Shown: positions 26,310 to 38,800 of the stretch, one piece after another
Layout of the letters: every line of letters begins with the position of its first letter
Position numbering within the stretch: the first letter of the stretch is position 1
Origin: Clavaria fumosa
Taxonomy: Eukaryota; Basidiomycota; Agaricomycetes; Agaricales; Clavariaceae
Assembly (NCBI GenBank): GCA_951802425.1
Contig: OX637802.1
Span: 992,001-1,056,000, forward strand
Direction of reading: 5' to 3'
DNA: 64,000 bases
Made by a program: the position numbers and the translations under genes
Notes under the pieces: model-generated
Seen by the model: the letters and a program-made list of their open reading frames with translations, nothing else
Told to the model about the DNA's origin: nothing
Database searches by the model: none

Positions 26310-28601
26310 ATGCCCCACTCGCAGCGGGCAACGCGGCGGAACCGTCGTCGAGTCCAACAGCGCTTCTCCACGTCTGGTCCGGCGACATCTGGTGAAGCGG
26401 GCAGCGACTCAGCCCCAAGACTTGAGTCTCACAACGACCCTGACGGCAACTCGCATCGATGGCGGAGGCCGCCTCCACCGTTGGTGTATGCGTCTCTCCC
26501 GCCGACACCTATCACCACATCCCCTCCATCGCCTGTGGACAGCCATGCCCCTTCCCAAGATTTCACTTCCTTCCACCAACCTGCTGCACATCAGCCTCCG
26601 TTTTCTCTGTGGGACTACCTTCGTGAAGAGCTACTCGCTACGGACTTTGACTCTCACCAGGAATTGAAATGGGAGCGTGTCAGTAACTTCCTGAATATAC
26701 CGCTTGCAATGGAGAAGGTTTGCCAATAGATTTTTAGTGTTATCAGACATTTCATTAAGTCCCAGATTATCGGCTTTGGATTCATACTATGCCTCGACTC
26801 TTTTCTCTATACATTCACCATTCTTCCCATCCGATTCATTCTTGCCTCACTTCATTTTCTCCACCATGTTGTCCTCTTCCCGGTTTCTTCAAAACTAAAC
26901 CCTCCTCTCGCACCAAGTCAAAAAGCGGACATCCTTCGAATGTTGCTTCTCGTCGTCTCCATATCCATCACGATTCCGCTTACCGATGCAAGCAAGATTT
27001 ACCACTCCATAAGAGGTCAGGACACGATTAAGCTATACGTCATCTTCAATGCTCTAGAAGTAAGCGACTCTGCATCCATGAGCCATATCTGATGGTCTTC
27101 CTTAAGATTGCTGATCGGCTTTGTGCAAGCATTGGTCAAGACATACTCGATTGTTTATTTTCTCGCTCAACACTTGACCAGCTTTCCCGGCGGCGGGAAC
27201 TCACGTCACATACTCTTCGCCCATTTTTATTCTTTCTTCTCGCCACATTATACACTGGTTTGAAATACTGCCTTGTTCACTATGTCCATTGTAAACTGAC
27301 ATCCTTATAGCAGCACATACAGTTGTGATGGTGTATCAGCTTCTCGCTCTAAACGTGGCCATCAATTCGTATGATCATGCCCTCCTTACGTTGCTTGTCT
27401 CCAACCAGTTTGTGGAGATCAAAGGAACTGTGTTCAAAAAATTTGAGAAGGACAATTTGTTTCAGATTACTTGTGCTGGTACGACTTCTTTTCTCCGCCG
27501 GTGCAGAAATGCGACGATTCAGTGCGCCCGTGCAATAGACATCGTGGAGAGATTCAGTCTGGCTCTTATGCTTTGCGTTGTCGCTTTTCGAAATTCCATC
27601 GAGCTTAGCGGAACTCAATTCGACTTCAGCGAAGGCGCATTTGTGTTGCCCAAGAGTTTCGGATGGTTCAGGGGGAACAATCTCTTCTGGACTATTTCAT
27701 ACGTGCGTCTTTTGAACCGCGTGCCGCGTGCCACAGAGTGCTGAGACGCTGAGACAGCCAGTGCTGACCGTGATGATTTCCGAGATGCTCGTCGACTGGC
27801 TGAAGCATGCCTTCATCACCAAGTTCAACCACATCCGGCCAAGCGTATACGAGAGATACACAGACGTGCTATGCATGGATTTGGCTTGCGGAAGCGCCGT
27901 CGGGCGACTCGGTGCACGTAAGGTCGGTGCCCACAATGCAGAAATCAACATCTCGCCTTTCCCTTCTCCAGGACAAGAGTCTCACAAGAGCCCTTTCACA
28001 GCACAGCTACGTAGACCAATCTCCCCTCGTCGCTCGCCGGCTTGGCTTTGCGGCGCTGCCTCTGGCTGTGCTTTCCATCCTCGTCGGGGCGCAGAGCCTT
28101 GGACTGGCGATCGACTGCGCCCGTCCATGGCGTGCCAAGCAATGGCAGTGGGCTGGTACGGGCCTTGCGTTTTGGGCGTGGTGCGTCCGTAATTTCTCCC
28201 TTTTTCTTCCTCGCGCTGAGGAGCCTCGGACAGCTTGGTTGTTGTCAAGTTGATCATGGGCGTTAATCTAGTCAGCTACGCTGTTCGGCGGCGCGCAGGG
28301 ATGGAGGTGCGGGCAAAGGGAGATGCCGTCAACGATTGGGGAAGGGATCCAATAGGAGAGGGCAGGGAGGAACAGGTACTTGCCCACTCTCGATATTCTT
28401 GTCCACCCGATCACTCACCCACGCATTGCGAAGGCGTACAATCGCGAGCTCAAAGCCAAGCTATTGAACAAATTAGACGACGCGTGTGCCACGGCAGAGA
28501 TCGGAGAGGGCGTTAGAGATCGTGGCGATGCGGAAGGCGGACGGAAGAGGATCAAGTTGGAGGATCTCACACGGTTCACCATGGTGAAGCGAATTTGGTG
28601 A
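26310..28601 (+). CDS. EMP65: TAPT1/EMP65-family ER membrane protein
   Basis: Predicted multi-pass ER membrane protein, 622 residues, of the TAPT1 family; yeast Emp65 works with Slp1 in protecting folding membrane proteins. Nine in-phase exons: 26310-26717, 26766-27059, 27107-27257, 27311-27478, 27539-27702, 27758-27922, 27972-28180, 28234-28375, 28434-28601. After a Pro-rich N-terminus come SLWDYLREELLATDFD and KWERVSNFLNIPLAMEK, the hydrophobic GFGFILCLDSFLYTFTILP and the family blocks IKLYVIFNALEIADRLCAS, MVYQLLALNVAINSYDHALL, LVSNQFVEIKGTVFKKFEKD and NLFQITCADIVERF. DWLKHAFITKFNHI is also present, and the C-terminus is LEDLTRFTMVKRIW. All family hallmarks are present at near-normal length. 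Confidence 0.93.
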
Positions 28602-28811
28602 GCTGAATTTGCATGGTGGGAACACCGGGGAATCAAGAACCAGTTAGGTGTGATCAAATTCTTACATGTATTGCGCGTTTATTTTCTACTTTATACATTA
28701 ATTTATATCTCTATGCCAGTAGTGATTCAACTGAAAGCACGATCCTGTCGGGGGAAAGAGCGTAATGCGATGCATCCAGAGCAACGGAATCCAGCGAGAC
28801 ACCAGCTCGTC

Positions 28812-30398
28812 TTATACGTAAGATGCGATGAGAGCCTCAAAATCATCCCAGTTCTCTTGCGCATCCACGGGCGGCGCTGTCAGCGGTGGAGGCAAGGTCC
28901 GGAGATGACCACGATCCCCCGATGGCGCCTCGACGTGCGAAACCGACTGGGAGCGCTGCTTCTGCCGGAGCAGCACCTCCTGCCCACTGGTGCGGCCAGA
29001 AGCGGCAGGGACAGAAGCAGAAGAAGCGGTCCCGCGGTGCGTCAACACGGGCCGACGGAGCGCATCCAGACGCACGGGCCGCGCGATGAAGTGCCGCGAG
29101 CCATGCACGACAACTCGCCCCGGAGTTAGCGGCGTGTCTGGCCTTACGTTAGGAAGCGATGCGCGCGGCGTAGTGCTGGTGTGGGCAACGGACGCACGAG
29201 ACTTGCGAGAAACCTGCGACAAGCGCGAGGAGGAGGAGGAGAGCGAGGAGGAGGAAGTGGTGGAGGAGATGGATGAGGACATGATAGGCGGCCGTTGCTG
29301 GCGCTGAGAGCGCGGGTGCACGGACGCACGCAGCGGGACAGCAGCGGTGGGGCCTATCGGTAGTTGCCGGGGTACCAGCTGCTGTTGCTGTTTGTAATTA
29401 CTGAGCGGAAACGTATGCGAGCGACTGAGGGGCTCGGGGATGGGCACGACGCCAGCGTATGCAGCCGACGTCGGCTGCGAGAACGAGACAACCGACGGTG
29501 AGCGGTACCGGTGGGTGCGTTGTCGGCCCACACCAGTGCGCGGCCTCGGGGGGGATGACGAAGATGAAGACGACGACGATGACGACGGAGGTGGGACGGA
29601 CGACTGTACACGGGTCTCGGGACGACGGGGGAAGATGACGAGGTGGGGGCTCAACGAGGGGATGCGGTGGGCGTACACCGACTGCGCACGGGGGCGGAGC
29701 GCGTCCATACTGGCGTAGTAGCGAGCCATGCGCTTCTCCGGCGGCACATGCACAGGTGTGGACGGCCGCAGCTGCTGCTTGGGGCGGTGTGACGCAGGGT
29801 GTAAAGGCGGCGACGGTGGGGACGGCGTGACTGGCCTGGTTGGTGGGAGCAGGTCGTCCGCAGTGAAGGTGCACACCGCCTTGGGGGAACGCATGTCCAT
29901 GGGGACGTCGCTGGAGCTATATTGGCGTTCGTGCCCGAATCCGTCGTGCTGCGTGAAGACAGCGACGCGCGGCGGGAGGGGGAACTCTCGTAGGAGATGG
30001 TCCGGGCTGAAGGGCTCGTCGTCGTCGCTCGGAGGGGAGTCGTATGCTGTGGCGAGCGTGACGGTGGTGTTGCTATCGGTACTGCCGGTACTGCCGGCGC
30101 TGCTAGAGCTGCTGGTGCTGGCGTTGGGCTTGTGGGTCCGCCGCGGGCCATCCACCGACTTGTGAGACCTGTCTCGCGACGGGTAGGCCGGAGTAGGTGT
30201 AAGGGGGTCGTGCGGGTAGTGGTCGAGCGGGCCGTCACGGAGGCTGAGGACTCGCGAGCCGGGTTCTTCCGACAACGCTCGATGGGAGACGCCAGTGACG
30301 ACGCTTTTGGTTTTTCTGCATGAGCAAGGATGAGGAGAAGAAGAGGACTGTGTCTAGAATTCGACTGACATTTTCAACTTGTTCCACCATGGTCCCAT
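28812..30398 (-). CDS. Ser/Pro/Arg-rich protein of unknown function
   Basis: 510 residues in two exons, 30370-30398 (29 bases) and 28812-30315. The small first exon was inferred: the long frame has no ATG near its 5' end, and joining MGPWWNKLK through a 54-base GT-AG intron gives an uninterrupted frame. The protein is dominated by Ser, Pro and Arg, with runs of Ser and many SPxx motifs (DSPPSDDDEPFSPDHLLREF). It has no membrane segment and no domain I recognise. It is probably disordered and could be a phosphorylated regulatory or scaffold protein, but nothing in the sequence assigns a role. The ending ENWDDFEALIASYV is the least repetitive part and may be a short conserved motif. Confidence 0.6.
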
Positions 30399-31161
30399 GT
30401 TGAGAAGTCTCGACAACGGTTGGGAGCAAGAGGAGATGGGTGGCTAATGAATGTTTGAACAACATTTGATGCACGGGTCTTCTTATATGGGCTGAGATAT
30501 GGGTGAGGAGGACGCACATCCGTTGCAGGTGCCCGGTCTGAGCACTTCCATTAGATGGGATCGATCGTTGATCGGCCCCTGAAACGCGTTGCCACCGATA
30601 TTTTAACGGTAACCGTGCATGGCACTTGCGACGGCAGCATCCTGGGCAGGCTGGTCGTATAATTGAGACCGGGCCCTCGACAGGATACAGTTGGGACCGC
30701 CTTTTTTTGCTCTTTGCGCCAATGTCGATATGCCAACGTCCTGCACCGGCTGCGCAATAGAGGAACAGCACTTTGTGCTAGCGGGATTTGAATTGGCATC
30801 AAATTTATCATAGATGTAAAGAGTACCCACGGCGAGGACAAATTCTAGCAAGATACAGAAAATCGGTAGCGGTCTGCTAGAATGAGTCGAAGAAGACAGA
30901 ATTTTCGTCGGAAGGTTTCCAATTGCGCATTCCAGCCAGCCACATTACTTGAACCTGTCGGCCCCCGAAACACTTTTGCTATTTTTCTTGTTGTCAGCCA
31001 CCCTCCTCGACGCTCACTCGACTGGCCAGAACACGCGCTATGTAGAGCATTGGGTCCAGACTTGGTTGTCGCGTTTCCGACGGATGCACTACTGCTGTGC
31101 TGTGTAGTGTCCGTCATCGGCTGTGCATTGGTCGAAGCTGAAAAAAAAAAAAAAAAAGAGG
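30399..31161. other. Divergent intergenic region, with a poly(A) tract
   Basis: No gene is supported. The open frames here lack any recognisable protein. A run of 18 A residues occupies 31140-31157, just before the cluster of E-box and GATA sites. The rest probably holds the promoters of the Ser-rich gene (-) and the PalI-like gene (+). Confidence 0.4.
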
Positions 31162-31236
31162 CACGTGATAATTATCTAATACCTACACGTGATAACAACA
31201 CGTGGTATAGATAAGATTACAATAAGATAAGATAAG
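31162..31236 (+). promoter_or_regulatory. Cluster of interleaved CACGTG and GATA sites
   Basis: Three CACGTG E-boxes (31162-31167, 31186-31191, 31199-31204) alternate with GATA sites. The composite CACGTGATAA occurs twice. GATAAG follows at 31210, 31226 and 31231, and a reverse site (TTATC) lies at 31172. The cluster sits about 230-300 bases upstream of the PalI/Sur7-like start codon. E-boxes are typical bHLH/Cbf1-type sites and GATAAG fits AreA-type factors; binding here is inferred. Confidence 0.6.
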
Positions 31237-31384
31237 ATGCAATCAATGATCGCAGCCATTGCTGTGTTCTGCTGCGGAATGTCTCGGTTAAGGTTAAGGC
31301 TCGGAGTCTTCCGCCGCGTGGGATCTATGACGCCACTCCCGCACCCGCAGACCGTTTTCAAACTTGGAGCAGTGTCACCCGCAT

Positions 31385-31392
31385 TATATAAA
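31385..31392 (+). promoter_or_regulatory. TATA box of the PalI/Sur7-like gene
   Basis: The sequence TATATAAA lies 73 bases upstream of the ATG at 31465, a suitable distance for a TATA element with a short leader. Confidence 0.6.
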
Positions 31393-31464
31393 CTCAGCCT
31401 ATCTCAGCGGGCCTCCTCCCCCTGTCCCCCCTCTCCACTCTCACTCCCACACATTTGACCAGCC

Positions 31465-32240
31465 ATGTCCGCCTACGCTGCAGTCCCGGGGATCCTCCTC
31501 TGCTTCGCTGCGGCGGTCCTTCTCATCTTTGTGCGTGGTGCCCGACTTCACCTTTCTTGTCATGGCCTAATCGCATCCTATTCCAGGTGTCTGTTTCCTC
31601 GCCCACATGGGAAAAAATCAGCTTCCTCAATGTTGGCCCCCCCGGCTCCCAAATTCACTTTGGCGTTTTTGGCTACACAGGGAGCAAACCGGCAGTAGGC
31701 TACAGTTTTGATGCGGCGGCGGCTGCGTTCGTAAAGTCAGTACCGTTCGCCCTTGGAAGAGAGGGATAACCCTTTAACAATTTCCAATTTTTCAAATCGC
31801 GTGCACAGCTCCGTACCGATCGATAATAGAACCATCCACAATCTCACCATCGCCCTTATCCTCCACCCCATCGGTGAGCTAGGCCCAGACATCCCACCCA
31901 CGATTTATTTCTCACACCGGTTCTCAACCAACCACCCACAGCCGCCGGCCTCACAGGCCTCGCCTTCATATTCGGCATTTGCGGCCTGCTGACACGCTTC
32001 GGGTCTGTGATGCAGACCCTCCTTTCCAGCTTTGCGGGCCTCGTCACGCTCATCGTCTGGGTGTTCGACATGGCCCTCTTCGGCGTCGTGCGGCACCGCT
32101 TCCGCGAGAACAAAATTCCTGCTGAGTTTGGGAATGCAATCTGGCTTACACTGGGCGCGTTCATCGCACTCCTCTTTGGGTGCTGCGCGGGCATTGGTGG
32201 GTCGCTGAGTGGGCGGTACAAGAGGCGCCGCCGATACTGA
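31465..32240 (+). CDS. PalI/Sur7-like four-span membrane protein
   Basis: 192 residues in four in-phase exons: 31465-31530, 31587-31735, 31809-31873, 31942-32240. The layout is claudin-like: a first membrane segment (AVPGILLCFAAAVLLIF), an extracellular loop (VSSPTWEKISFLNVGPPGSQ with GVFGYTGSKPAVGYSFD), then three more spans (LTGLAFIFGICGLL, FAGLVTLIVWVFDMALFGVV, IWLTLGAFIALLFGCCAGIG) and a basic tail (GRYKRRRRY). This matches the SUR7/PalI family; PalI/Rim9 members assist ambient-pH sensing and Sur7 members organise eisosomes. Which role applies cannot be told from sequence. A TATA box and an E-box/GATA cluster lie upstream. Confidence 0.82.
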
Positions 32241-32801
32241 TCCGACTATTAAACCTAAAAAGCGGGAAGCTTATGTACCATGCTCATTTTCTCCTTTGCC
32301 AGTCTTTTTAGTTCCGTGAATTTCTACAGATCCATGTTTCCAATACCGAGATACTAATTGTACGGATGACCTCGACAACAACAAATTGTGTTGTTTACCG
32401 CTACACGAAAAGCCGAGGGTCGTACCTTAGACAGACAAGAAAGCTATATCACGAGGCGACGGAGCGTGACTGCACGACAGACGACCCGGTAAAAGTCTTT
32501 TCAGTTGATCGAGAAAAGTCACGCGGGGCTGTTGGAACCACGAACGTTTCCAGTTGCCGCGTCGCGAGACTTTTGGTCCGACTTGCCCCTGTCGAGCGCC
32601 TTAGTCTATCCGCGGCGCGACAGAGCGGGAACCGGTCTCGGCGCAAGGGACCGAGGCCGTGTTTCACAGAGTACCGGGCATGTTCCGCGATGCTCGAGCT
32701 AATCAATCAAGGGGAGTTGTTCGCCAGCAGTTGTGGAAAAGCCTGAAACCCCCTGTACTACCGTACAGCATAGATTGCCGACCATCATTGCTGCTGCTGG
32801 G
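32241..32801. other. Intergenic region between the PalI-like and glutaminyl-tRNA synthetase genes
   Basis: Open frames here show no protein-like composition or family motif. The region should contain the 3' end of the PalI-like transcript and distal promoter sequence for the synthetase gene. Nothing else is recognised. Confidence 0.4.
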
Positions 32802-32842
32802 TTATCTGCGATGATAAGATAAGATATTGAAGATAAGATAAC
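32802..32842 (+). promoter_or_regulatory. GATA-site cluster upstream of glutaminyl-tRNA synthetase
   Basis: Within about 40 bases there are GATAAG motifs at 32813, 32818 and 32832, GATAAC at 32837 and a reverse site (TTATC) at 32802. The cluster ends 113 bases before the start codon. Dense HGATAR sites are the known targets of AreA/NIT2-type factors, one of which is encoded in this window. Confidence 0.6.
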
Positions 32843-32955
32843 GCAATCGGTGACTCAGACGCAACCTTTTTACCAACGCATCTATCTGCAGCCAGCACTA
32901 CCGTAGCCCATCTCGAGATAGAGACACTACGACTTCCAAACCACACTGATACCAC

Positions 32956-35777
32956 ATGGCGGTCTCGAAACCAGAAACCGACGATCTCGTGCTCGTTTTC
33001 CAGTCCATCGGTCTTACGACCCCCAAGGCAGTGGAGGCGACCAAGTCCCCCAAGAGCGCGGCGGTCCTGAAAGATCTCATCACCTGGCATGCCCTCGCTA
33101 CGTGTGGCTTGGACGACAAGAGGGCCGGGCTGGTTGTCACCTTGGCCGTCTTCATCGCTAAATACCCTGAGGAAATAGAGAGGGAGAAGCGGGACATCGT
33201 CTTGGATGATATCACACATGAGCGCTTGAAAACGGTCGACCAGGTCAACGGTAGGTTGTCGTTGTCGCCAGTGAAAACGTGCCTCTTGACACCATTTTTT
33301 TCTTTCCATTCACACTTCCAGCGGCCGCAAAGTACGTAGCAACGCATCCAATGCCGATCGACAGGAGATCTTATGAGAAGGAATGCGGTATTGGTGAGCG
33401 AATTGTGACAGACACTGTTTGCCTTCTTGCCGGTGTTGACTTCCTGATTCTACAGGATACAGCATCACGCCTGACGCGTTGGAGGCGCAGGTGATCAGCT
33501 ATCTCGCATCACACGACGTGAAAGGTTGGTCGGTTCTGGGTGCGACGCTCAGCGCGGTCAAGAATTCGCCGGAGTTGCGCTGGGCCAACCAGCTTGAAGT
33601 GAAGGGGGCGGTCGAGAAAGCGTTCACAGACAAGTTTGGGCCAAAGGCCAGCTCAGCGCCCAAAGGGAAGGTATGTCGCCCCCAACACGTGGTGGGACAT
33701 TTTCTGATCTTCAACATCGCCTATTATCATCCCAGAAAACCCCAGCCGCGTCAAGAGAGGACACTGATGCTCAGCCAGCCCCGACGACCGATTCAAATTC
33801 TCGGAGAACAGTATTCGAAGAGGGATTCCTCGGCGCGTTGCATAAACCTGGGGGAAACCCTCAGATCCACCCCCACCTTCGTGAATCTCATCTCGCGGCT
33901 ACGGGCGGCGCTGTCTGGACACGTTTCCCCCCAGAGCCCAACGGATACCTCCACATCGGCCACTCAAAGGCGATCTTCATTAACTTTGGCTACGCTGCCC
34001 ACCATGGCGGCAAATGCTACCTGAGGTACGACGATACCAATCCAGAGGCGGAGGAGGGCAGGTATTTCGAGAGCATTCTAGAGATGGTTAGATGGCTGGG
34101 ATTTGAGCCCTGGAAGATCACATATTCCAGCGATTATTTTGATCAGCTCTATGATTTGGCGGTTGAGCTCATCAAGAGGGACAAGGCATATGTGTGCCAT
34201 TGCAGCAGTACGTAAAAGTCGTTGCCTTTGCCCAACTCACGCTTACTTATATTCTGATTCACAGGCGAGCAGATGAAATTGGACCGTGGTGAAGGTGACC
34301 GCCCGCGGAAAGCTTGTGCCCACCGTACCCGCCCGATCGAGGAGAGCTTGAAAGAATTTGAGGCCATGAGAATGGGCAAGTATCGACCCCAGGAAGCGAG
34401 TCTGCGCATGAAGCAAGACCTGGAAGACACAAACCACAAAATGTGGGATCTGGTTGCGTACAGGGTGGTGGACGCACCTCACCATCGCACCAAGGATAAA
34501 TGGAAGATCTATCCTATGTATGACTTCACGCACTGCCTCTGTGACAGTTTCGAGAACATTTCGTGCGTCTGCGTTGTCTACGTGCTCCAGCCTTTCTTGC
34601 TGATGCGGCTGGCAGGCACTCGTTGTGCACCGTCGAATTCATCGTGGCGCGCCAGGCCTACGAATGGGTGTGCGACGCTGTTGAGGTGTACAAGCCCAGA
34701 CAGTCAGAGTACGGCAGACTGAGTTTGGAAGGCACGATCACTTCAAAGCGCAAGATCCTTCAGCTCGTCAAAGACGGCTATGTCCTTGGATGGGACGACC
34801 CGCGGCTCTACACGCTCATTGCTCTGCGTAGGCGAGGTGTACCCCCAGGTGCCATCATCAACTTCGTCAGCTCTTTGGGAGTGTCGACGTCTCCAAGCAA
34901 CATCGAAATCGCTCGCTTCGAACAGACCGTGAGACGGTATCTCGAGACGACGGCGCCGCGACTCCTGATGGTCCTGCATCCCCTCAAGCTTGTCATTGAG
35001 AACTTACCGGATGATTACGTCGTCATGGTTGAGAAGCCTTTGCACCCCAAAGTCCCGTCTCTTGGGACTACAACTATCCCGTTCACCCGCACGATCTACA
35101 TCGATGCCGACGATTTCAGGCTCAAAGACTCCCACGACTATTTCCGCCTTGCGCCCGGCAAGACCGTCGGTCTGTTCCAGGCGCCCCATCCGGTGACATG
35201 CACGTCATACAAGACCAACCCCGAAACGGGAGAAGTCATCGAAGTCGTCTGCAGACTCGAGGATGGCAAAAACGGCGCCGTCAAGAAGCCCAAGGCGTAC
35301 ATCCAATGGGTTGCCGACCATCCTGCCTCAGGCAGTCCCGTCCGTGTGGATGAGACGCGCATATTTCACCAGCTTTTCAAGAGCGGCAACCCGGTCGCCG
35401 CAGAAGGTGGCTTCAAAGCGGACATTGCGCCGAACACTCTGGAGATCGTCAAGGGCGCCATGGTCGAGATCGGGTTCTTTCCCTTGGCGAAGCGCTCGGT
35501 CTCGGAGGCCAGAAGGGAGGCCGAGCTCAGGATGCAGCAGGCGACGGCTATACCCGATCCAAACGACGACACTCCGGCTCCTACAGTTGACCAGCTCGTC
35601 GGCATGGAGTGCATTCGGTTCCAGGGACTGCGTGTGGCCTACTTCGCAGTTGACAAAGACGCGAGATTGGGTTGTCTTGACCAGCCCGATGATGTGGCAG
35701 CTGCATGGAAGCAGGGTGATTTCCTTGTCCTCAATCGGATCGTCAGTCTCAAGGAGGATGCTGGCAAGGCTGCCTGA
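32956..35777 (+). CDS. GLN4: Glutaminyl-tRNA synthetase, cytosolic
   Basis: Class I aminoacyl-tRNA synthetase charging tRNA-Gln; 837 residues. Six in-phase exons: 32956-33250, 33322-33393, 33456-33670, 33736-34207, 34265-34562, 34616-35777. The eukaryotic N-terminal GatB-like appendage is present ([18 protein letters not shown], then [20 protein letters not shown]). The catalytic core has [19 protein letters not shown] (HIGH motif, near residue 268), [14 protein letters not shown], the substrate-binding [18 protein letters not shown], and [11 protein letters not shown] as the KMSKS-type loop (near 495) followed by [19 protein letters not shown]. The C-terminal anticodon-binding beta-barrels follow. 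All hallmarks are intact. The gene converges on CFT2 with only 79 bases between stop codons. Confidence 0.95.
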
Positions 35778-35856
35778 AGCGATTTGTTGAAGGGTCCTTC
35801 GTGTAATGAGGATACATGAGTATGCAAGGGTTCTACATAGATAGGTGCTATTTTGG

Positions 35857-38800
35857 TCATGCAGCCGCGACAAGGGCATGCATATCATATATCTCTCTCC
35901 TCACAATGTAATATACGTCCGAAACGTTACCTTCCAATTCTACCTTGCCTCTGGCGGTTTTACGCACCGCGACAGACTCTTCCAATGTGTCGGTGACGTT
36001 TCTCCTGGCGCCACCGCCACAAATAAGCACTCCTTCCCCGATGAGCTCCGCTTGCACGCCAATAGAGGCCAGCCGTGCTTTCAGCGCTGTCAGCTTCAAC
36101 TCTCCGATCATCGTAGAGTGCGGTAGCGTGACAGGCGGCCGAGAGCCGAGCAAACGCCCTCTGCGTGGAGCCGCAAGAACGTCGTCCTGCGAAGGTTGGG
36201 CAGACATTGGTTCGAGAGTCGGGATGGTAGAACTGGCATGGCTCGTCACTCGACCGGTTACGTAGCCGACCTCGTTGTCCTCGAACTGACGGCATGGGTG
36301 AGTGATTATTCCGGGGCGCAGCTGAAGTGTGCATGCATACCCTGGACATTGTGATTGAATTAAGAAGTGCATCACTCAACGAAATCGAGAAGCTGCTTGT
36401 CTGCTGGCCGATCTGTATGCTTTCGCCAAGCGAAGGCGCGTATATGTCCTTGGTCATGGCACGAATGTTCGCGCAGCTTTCAATCAACGCGTCTGTGGCG
36501 TCTGGTGAGGCGCGCACAATAATCTATAATAGATATCAGACACTTGTGACGACGAGAGGTTGACTATCGATACCATCTTACGGGGAGCAACTTGTGGAAC
36601 GATGGTCTTGACCGCACGGCCATCGTTCAAACCTTCCATATCCACGAAAAGGAGACGGCACGCTAGCTGAATCTCCACTTCTGTCGATACAAATTTTGAA
36701 GGTAGTTCCTTTGTCACTCCCTGTAAGAGTGGGAGTATAAATTTCCCTTGATGGTAGACCGACCACGCGTTCTGACCTTGGCATCTTCCTCGGCCTGCTG
36801 CTTTCTCTTTGACTCCTTCAATTCATCGCTCTCCGCATCCTCCTCGAGGATCTTCCCTTTTCTCAGCCACAATCCAACATCGATCGTCTCCCCGTACTCA
36901 TCGACCCGTCTCTTTTTCTCTACGTATGGGAACATCCTGAACCGCTGCGCCTGGCCTCCGACAGTCTTGAAGAATGTGTTCGCCTTCGACACGTTTCCCT
37001 TGAGATAAATGTCATACGATAAGAGTTGCTTCGTCAGCCCCTCGTCGCCATCCATTGTCCAATCACCGTCTCCACCCTTTTCGGTCTTCCGCTTCGGGCC
37101 ACCACCCTCTCCGTCGCCAGAGATATCGGCCATATCGCCGCTCAGATCCTGCTCGACCTCGTTCTCTTCTTCATCAGAGTCCGACTCGGAATCGCTCTCG
37201 TCTTCGTCTGCTTCAAGTAACCGCTGGTTGCGAGCGAGTGCTGCCTGCTGCGCCGCCTGCTTCTCCTTCACGAGACGTTCTTTGAGAAAGTAAGACTCCA
37301 GCTCAGCACCTTGCAGCGGAACCTTCGTGTTCATCTGCTCGCCATATATGTTTACTAGCGTTATGGAGCTGAGACTTAAACGTAAACGCACTCTCAACTT
37401 GATAGTCTTCTCCAACATGATATTTCTGCCAATTTTACCCTTGTCCCACTTGTCCTCTGGTCGTTGTGAATCATTCCACATATCAAAAAGAACTCTACCT
37501 AGCGTCCCTTCCTCACTCCTGCTGGTGAGTAGCACAACATTATCTGGCACGGCTGCGAAGTCTGAGAAGAGGGACCGAGATGGTCCATGGGATAAAGATG
37601 CGGGCACCGCTAAGATAAGTTTTGGGGATTTGGAGGAGTAGGTCTGCAGCAAGGCTTGAGGGTTGGGGAAGAATTCTAAATGTCTATGACATACATATAA
37701 ACACGAAGAAAGGCAAAACGAGATTGTTTCAGTCTTACTTGAATCTAAGGGAGAACGCTCCCAATGCATCTTCGTCGCCATCATCGTCCCGTTTCCTCTT
37801 GTGGTGGCTCTTGTTAGTCCCATCTTCGCCAATATCCTCCTTACTGACGGTGCCGCCTAACCACTCCATCATGCTTCGCACGAAGGTGAGCATCTCTCTG
37901 CCTGAACGCGAAAGGAAGCATATCGGATATTTCAAGCGAGCGTAGTTCCAGTGTTGGTCCAAAAGAACCAGCAGCTCTAGAACACGCGCACTGGAGTCGC
38001 AAGGAAAGAAGATGGAACTGCGAGAGGATAAAGTGCATGTAATCGTGTCTAGGCAAGAGTGCGTGCCGTTAATAATAGCCAAATGGCCATATAAAAGAGG
38101 CGAGAGAATATTAGCGAACCGATAAGCGCGGCGTCGCGGTCCTTCCTGCGGCTGGTCGTTACGTTGGCTCTGTCCGCATCGGTGATCAAGATGTCCGGTC
38201 TTGCGAGCGGCTCGAAGACACCCCCGGCCGACTGACGAATGAGGACGGTCCCGTCCAAATGACGTTCTCGCATGTGGTTCATATCCACAGCGTAAAGGAT
38301 CGTGCCGGCTGATGGAGACCGGATTTTCCAGATTGTTCCTCCCAGCGTATGACCCGCATTGAAAGGCGTAATGGTAATTCCTTGACACTTTCCTGTCATG
38401 ATGTATGATGCTTAGAGTTAGCTTCTTTCTCAAATCAAGGAGAAACAGCGGGATTTCTCGCCTTGCAGATGGGTAGGTTGCGAGTAACGGAGGGTGTTGA
38501 CGGAATCGAATGCGTCATGCACCTCCTGGACGTTGGCAATATATTTTCGGTTCTCCCTCCTAACGGTGTCGGACCCGTGGAGTCCATCCATATCGATGGC
38601 ATTATCCGAGGGTTCTACGTCTTCCTCGACGTCTTCCTCGTCGCGTGTGCCTTCTACATCTTCCGTGGTTGCAATGCGTGCCATGGCTTGCACAGGCAAC
38701 GTGGTGTACGCCGGGGCCTTCAGGCCCCACCTTGAATGAGCGAACGCATACAAGCCAGCATGCGCAAGATCACCATGCGACAGAAGAACAAGGTCAACAG

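Noticed and set aside
32366..32746. Open frame between the PalI-like and synthetase genes
   Set aside because: The composition is not protein-like, there is no family motif, and it overlaps another equally long frame on the opposite strand.
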